From Martensiomyces pterosporus (taxonomy: Eukaryota; Kickxellomycota; Kickxellomycetes; Kickxellales; Kickxellaceae): a stretch of 64,000 nucleotides of DNA. Below are positions 59,394 through 64,000 of the stretch, one piece after another. The position numbers and the translations under genes are program-made. Positions within the stretch are counted from its first letter, which is position 1. Every line of letters starts with the position of its first letter. The notes below the pieces were generated by a model. That model was not told the origin of the DNA. It made no database searches and saw only the letters and a list, made by a program, of their open reading frames with translations. The DNA is taken from positions 1 through 64,000 of the forward strand of contig MU604000.1 in assembly GCA_025201845.1 (NCBI GenBank), in the 5' to 3' direction.

Positions 59394-60992
59394 TAGAAGC
59401 TTCGGTGTGCTCCTCTCCAATTTTTTTTTAGTCAACATGTCTTTGCTGATTGGGTGGAATTGGGGTGGGTCACGAGTGTGTCAAAACCAATGTGCGCTCT
59501 CTATGGCTGCATGTCTCGCGACAAGCTGCGAGCACAAGATGGAAGGCATTGGCAGGCGGAGGCGACAGAGGGCCACGGATATCGTCGCAGCACTCGCTCG
59601 CGCATTCAGCCGATCGGTGCTGCTTGGGCGTACTGCGTGGCAGCACTCCTCCCCAATTTGGCAAGGATCCAGGCGGGCGAGCCAGAGATGACGCCAGCTA
59701 TTGCAGAGGGCACATTGTGGATGGGAGTAGCGGGGAGGGAGGCAGCTACGGCTGATCAGGCATTAAGCTTGCGCTGTCTTGGAACGCCGGTGTGTGCGTC
59801 TGAGCAATACAATGGCTCGTAATTTCCACGTAGGCATTGTCCTTGAATTGCTGTTTTTTTTTTTTGCTGCTGCTGCTGCTATTTGTACCGTACCCAGCCT
59901 CGCCAGCACCATCATCCCAATCCAGCTTGCTCGATGTTTACAGTTATCGACGATGGCTGGAAAAATGGAGGTGTTGATGTGCGTCCAGGCACTCATGTAT
60001 ATTTGACGGCTTGTGGACAGCACGGAGAATCCAATGAATGAGGTAATTATTAACGCTTTGAAGCATGGACAAGGACCACAGAACGAGCTAATTTGGACGC
60101 ACAGACTCCATGAATGGGTGGGATGCGAGGAGCAGGCACATCCCTATTGTGCCGGGGAGCTCAGCCCAGACGTAAAAATAACGCTTGCGAGTGCTTTCCC
60201 TTGCATGGAAGCACACAGCCCTTTTGTTCTTTACCCCACACTCGCTCGCCCACCTCCACAAAATCCACCCAAGTGCGCCCAGGACGGCATTGTGGGCAGA
60301 AAACGGCGTCGTAGCAGGCATTGTTGAGGCAGCCCACGCAACGAGAGCAGCCAGGAGGAGGGGGCAGCATGGCAACAATCGGTTTGTCACACATGCAGAG
60401 CGAGCGGGCGAGTGCTGGAAAATGCCGGGAGGGCTGTGAGCCATACGAGCAGCCTTTTGGCTTGACTCCAATGAGAAGGGGGAACAGGCGAACTGGAGCT
60501 GATGTCTGGGCTTGCCGGCGGGTGCGGAAAGGGGGGGGTGTCGCAGAGCTGGGTGATTTACCACACGCCACTCTGCTGCTGCTCGCTACACTTGCACATC
60601 TTGGGCGCTCGGGATATTAATTGGATTTGCCTGAAGGCAAACAAAAGGGGAACGCAAAGCAGGTTTAAAGTCAAGGCAGAGCTGGGGCAGCAGAGCCCAA
60701 GAGGCTCTGGAGGGGATGGCTGCCTGCCGGTCGGGTGCGGTGAGGCGAGGCAGAAGGCACGCAGCAAAAGTTAAAAATAGGCAGCAGACTGGCAGTGGCA
60801 TCTACAGAAGAGAGGGCGAAAATCGTCCCCAGGCAGGCGATACCCAGTATCACCACAGTCGGCTTGAGCTTGGAGCTTGGAGCCTGAACGACAGCTGGCT
60901 TGTCTATGGCTGCTGCCTCTGCTGCCTCTGTGGTAACAATGGGGAGACACAGTCGAGCGAGTAAGGTTGCCCAGCCTTTGCGCTTGTGGTGG

Positions 60993-61023
60993 GCGGATGG
61001 GATGGGATGGGATGGGATGGGAT
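60993..61023 (+). repeat. GGGAT pentamer repeat (G-quadruplex-prone)
   Basis: Five GGG runs separated by AT, a textbook four-tract G4 pattern on the plus strand. Confidence 0.85.
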
Positions 61024-61093
61024 GAATAGCCGATTACCTTATCCTGCACAGAAAGCGCTGGTCCCAATCTTCAAGGTGCAGCAGCAGCAGCTT

Positions 61094-61134
61094 GCCTGTC
61101 TGCCTGTCTGCCTGCCTGTCTGCCTGCCTGCTCA
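61094..61134. repeat. CTGT/CTGC tetranucleotide repeat
   Basis: Alternating CTGT and CTGC (TGCC) units directly downstream of a short CAG run (61080-61091). Confidence 0.85.
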
Positions 61135-62483
61135 TTGTGGAGTCTAGCATTCATTTTCCCCCTTTCCCCCACCCAAGCGCCTGTGCATGAGCTGTTTGCT
61201 TAAAAGAACCCTGCTGTAGCCTCGCTGGTCTCCTGCCACTCCATCCAACCTCATCACATCGCCTTACTTTTTCCTTTTACCTCTGCTTCCCACCAATTCC
61301 TCACAGCAGTACACTTATTCTATACGCCTGCCACGCCCTTGCTGCTCAGGCACTCAACACTCACACCAGCCTGGTCCAGCGGCTCTCCATTCCCTTATTG
61401 TCTTCCATCCTCGATAGCCACAAACCGCTGTGCTGCCAACGCACCACAGCTGCCGTACCTCGCTTGCATCGCCGCGTTCGTGCCCTTGTCCTTGTCAGCA
61501 ACACATATTTGTAGGAGCTACGGTCACCCGCCAGCCAAGCTTGTGGTGCTCTCTGCCCTGCCATCTGCAGACATACATCGAATCTCGTCAAAAATAAGAG
61601 GCAAATCCACCGCTTGCCTGACCTGCAATATCTCTCATCCATCACAGAGGATTCAGCCGCATACACGGCCGCTCAGGCGAACCGCCCTTTCCGCAACGTA
61701 AGTACCGGCGCTAGCTTTTCTCTCCCTGCCAGCAAGCTGCCTCTAAGCGCGCTATAAAGCACACACCCCTTGTGGTCTGGCGGATGGCTGGCTTGCAATG
61801 TGGTTGAAATCACACCCTCGCAAGTCAGGGCAAAGCAAAACATGTGTGCTGCTGCTGCTGCTGCCTCGTCTATTCTTAACTATAGCAAATCCCTACGTTT
61901 CCGAGCCAGCGCTTGGTTCTCTGTTCTGTGCGCGTGGGCTGGTACGCCGCGCCTGGCATGTACCCTCTCCACATCTCATGGCCGCTGCCTGTGCGGTGTG
62001 CACCTGTGCATAATGCTACATTGCTCCTTTACTCTCAGTGGGCTTCCCCACCCCACCTGACTTGCTTGTCTGCGTGCTATGCCGGCTTGAACAGGAAGCG
62101 AAAACGAACAAAGCGCTTCATCGCGATTTTGCTGTCTGAGGGAATATTCCGCACAGGCTCATGGTAGAAAGGCGCTTGCTTTTCCAGGTTTGTTCATTCA
62201 CGGCTCCGCACGCACGCTGGCACGCAGGCAGCCCCACTCTCGCTTGCTCTTGTGGCAGAGCAGCAGGTTGGGAGTGAGACTGCGAAGAGAAAAGCAGTTG
62301 CTATGTTTGGCAAGGCGCTGCTCAATTGGCGCCAGGCCAGTGTCCTGGCATCCAGATATCTCGGCTCATTTCCAAAGCAGGATGGAAAATCCTCGCGTCC
62401 TTGTTCCATGAGCAAGTCGCATGCTTTTATTTTTCTACTCCAGCCAGCCACCCCCCGCACACACCCGCATCGCCCACCCACTC

Positions 62484-62555
62484 CACGTACACATGCACAC
62501 ATGCACACATACACACATGCACACGTACACACATACACACATGCACACGTACACA
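62484..62555. repeat. ACACATGC/ACACGTAC minisatellite
   Basis: About nine 8-bp units of ACACATGC, ACACATAC and ACACGTAC type. Confidence 0.85.
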
Positions 62556-63724
62556 AACACCCAGCGCCAGCGCCAACATTCCATTCCAGCTCCAAGCTCC
62601 CTTTGCACACCTTTAATTGCAAACATCGTGCAAACGATGGCATTCATGTTCATGGTGAAGATGCGTGGGTGATTTGCACAAGATACCCAGAAATTACATG
62701 TTTTGCATCTGCTGCCAGCGCTTGTTTTGTTTTCGTTTGCTTGTTTTCTGACACTTCAAACGGCGTTTTTCTGCTAAAGCGCACGCCATACATCCCGCCT
62801 TCTTGGCATCAAGCACCTAAAATAAACCACGCGAATCTCTGCAAACATGCGCTGCCGCTGCTTTCCCCTTGGCGTCCCGGATCGCTCCTAATAATATCAT
62901 CGCGTTTCTGTTTGCAGTGCCAAACTACCAACAATCCAGCGCCTCGCATCCCTGCTTGCCGGTATCTGCAGCCAGCTTGGTGGATGATTGCCCTCACAGG
63001 ACGATCTGTTCGTCCGCCATCTGTTGGTGCTCACGTTCCAAGTAACCGCTCTCTTGCTGGGCATCGTCGTCGCTGCTGAGCCCGCTTCAGAACGCTGGTG
63101 CAGCTTATAGCCAGCTGCGTGTGTATGTGCTTAAATGCTCGTAGCCCGCCCATCAACTTGCACGCGCGCATCGCTTCTTTGTATATCCCGCTTCTCTGCA
63201 TCCTGCTTGTTCAAACTTTCCCACCCCACTGGGTTCGCTTCTCGACCTCCCCTTTTTAGTACAATGGTGCAGGCAGGGATGCAGCCTACACCCAGCAGCA
63301 GCGGCACCACTTCTTGTTCTTGCAAACCAACACTGCCAATCTACCCTTTCTCCTTTTATCTTCTCTCCACAGATACTCACTTGTCTTTGCACGCCTGCTC
63401 TTTCTCGTCGCTATCGTAGATACAGGCACGCGTAGTAGCCAGTGTAGTTCAGTGCAACGCAAGCTCACTTTTGCACGCGGCCTGCCCTTGACGCTCAAGG
63501 GAAAGACCGATTCCATCGCCATTAACAAAGCCGGGGCCAAGTAGCTGTTGCTGGTACCGCCTCAGCTCTGCTTACTTTGCCTTGGAGAGCTTGCCCGAGC
63601 TTGCTCTTCCACACAGAGCCACGCTTCTAGGATCGGCTGCGCCTACGTGCCAAGCGAGTGCAAAGAAGGTAGCTTCACACCGTTATATGAGCAGCGACTG
63701 GGACGATTGCCCACGCTTCTACCA

Positions 63725-63730
63725 TATAAA
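63725..63730 (+). promoter_or_regulatory. TATA box
   Basis: TATAAA in CCATATAAACAG, 69 bases upstream of the ATG at 63794; it could drive a short-leader transcript of the right-edge gene. Confidence 0.45.
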
Positions 63731-63793
63731 CAGCCATACACCAGTCTCGCACTGCTTCGTTTGCCAGATATCTCTGTATTAGAGCTCGCATCC

Positions 63794-64000
63794 ATGTCAG
63801 TGCCTACCGCCGCTCTACCTTCGCTCTCATACCAGTATTCCAGCCATCAAGAGTTGCACAGCGACTCTACCTGCTACGAGAGAGACTACCACCACCAAAA
63901 ACACCGCCAAAAGAACAGCCGTCGCGAGGCTCACTCCCCCGCACGCTCGCCGCTATCAGCGTCTCCGCTCTCCTCCATGCGCCATACAGCCAACCTTCCA
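63794..64000 (+). CDS. N-terminus of an unidentified Ser/His/Arg-rich protein (runs off window)
   Basis: An open frame of 69 codons from ATG 63794 to the last base, without a stop. The sequence is polar: SLSYQYSSHQELHSDS, then YERDYHHQKHRQKNSRREAHSPARSP and a Ser/Pro-rich stretch (SPLSASPLSSM). It looks like the disordered N-terminus of a regulatory protein such as a transcription factor or kinase, with SP sites suited to phosphorylation. No domain is visible yet, so the function is unknown. The TATAAA 69 bases upstream and the long pyrimidine-rich region before it support transcription. Confidence 0.55.
   Translation, partial: MSVPTAALPSLSYQYSSHQELHSDSTCYERDYHHQKHRQKNSRREAHSPARSPLSASPLSSMRHTANLP

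Larger units (their letters stand above)
59394..63793. other. 4.4 kb gene-poor region; possible long leader of the right-edge gene
   Basis: No ORF has ATG, length and family-like sequence together. The right part (about 61240-63790) is pyrimidine-rich with a strong GTAAGTA donor at 61690 and acceptor-like TTTTTAG (63253-63259) and CCACAG (about 63371), so spliced leader exons of a plus-strand gene are plausible. G-rich and tetranucleotide repeats lie at 60993-61134. Confidence 0.45.

Noticed and set aside
59490..59822. Possible duplicated aminopeptidase fragment (CMSRDKL resembles GMSRDKL)
   Set aside because: Similarity ends after seven residues and the flanking peptide does not align with M17; likely chance.
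61339..61701. 120-codon plus-strand ORF
   Set aside because: Starts at a non-ATG codon, composition is leader-like, and a strong splice donor lies within its last codons.

Overview
This window reads as nuclear DNA of a filamentous fungus with a compact, moderately GC-rich genome. Fungal or eukaryotic markers include a C-4 methylsterol oxidase, a Cdc3-type septin, two UDP-GlcNAc pyrophosphorylases, a vigilin/Scp160 KH protein, a Prp46 splicing factor, a Cft1 cleavage factor and a COG-complex subunit. Most genes have no introns; the three spliced genes use GT...TAG introns. Animal-like features (a base-exchange phosphatidylserine synthase, a nematode-LAP-1-like M17 peptidase), together with the fungal genes, suggest an early-diverging lineage. 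Kickxellomycotina is my guess, but it is inference and was not tested.

Layout. 1-9.5 kb: the 3' end of a Thr-rich CxxC-repeat wall/secreted protein, ERG25, then four same-strand seven-TM membrane genes, one with a Ser/Thr-rich ectodomain. A LINE reverse-transcriptase relic lies between copies three and four. 10-18 kb: Cdc3-type septin, a mitochondrial CCDC90/FMP32 coiled-coil protein, methylcrotonoyl-CoA carboxylase beta, an FSH-family serine hydrolase and an F-box-like protein. 18-23.5 kb: two tandem UAP1 paralogues separated by 2.3 kb that carries minisatellites. 24.6-29.9 kb: VanZ-like membrane protein, a 42-residue Lys/Gly-rich protein, a duplicated pair of small Cys-rich CYSTM-like proteins, an HGGG-type alpha/beta hydrolase and a Wss1-like SUMO-targeted protease. 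30.3-31 kb: a decayed mariner transposase whose HTH half is still open. 31-47 kb: COG1, mitochondrial aspartate aminotransferase (one intron), vigilin, a GPCR-like receptor, PRP46 and an RCC1-repeat mitochondrial protein (FMP25-like). 47.6-59.4 kb: CFT1 (one intron), base-exchange phosphatidylserine synthase and a five-exon M17 aminopeptidase with an unusually long intron. 59.4-63.8 kb is a 4.4 kb gene-poor stretch with simple repeats that may be the promoter/leader of the gene starting at 63794, which runs off the window.

Themes. The genes are mostly unrelated housekeeping functions rather than a pathway cluster: sterol and phospholipid synthesis, chitin/GPI precursor supply, Leu catabolism, RNA processing and Golgi traffic. 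What stands out is local duplication: three independent tandem families (7TM x4, UAP1 x2, CYSTM-like x2) in 64 kb. I did not find a clear new multi-gene system. The best candidates for undescribed biology are the 7TM array, the tiny Lys/Gly protein, the CYSTM-like pair with duplicated upstream DNA, the HTH-only mariner remnant, and the repeat-paired intron in the aminopeptidase gene.
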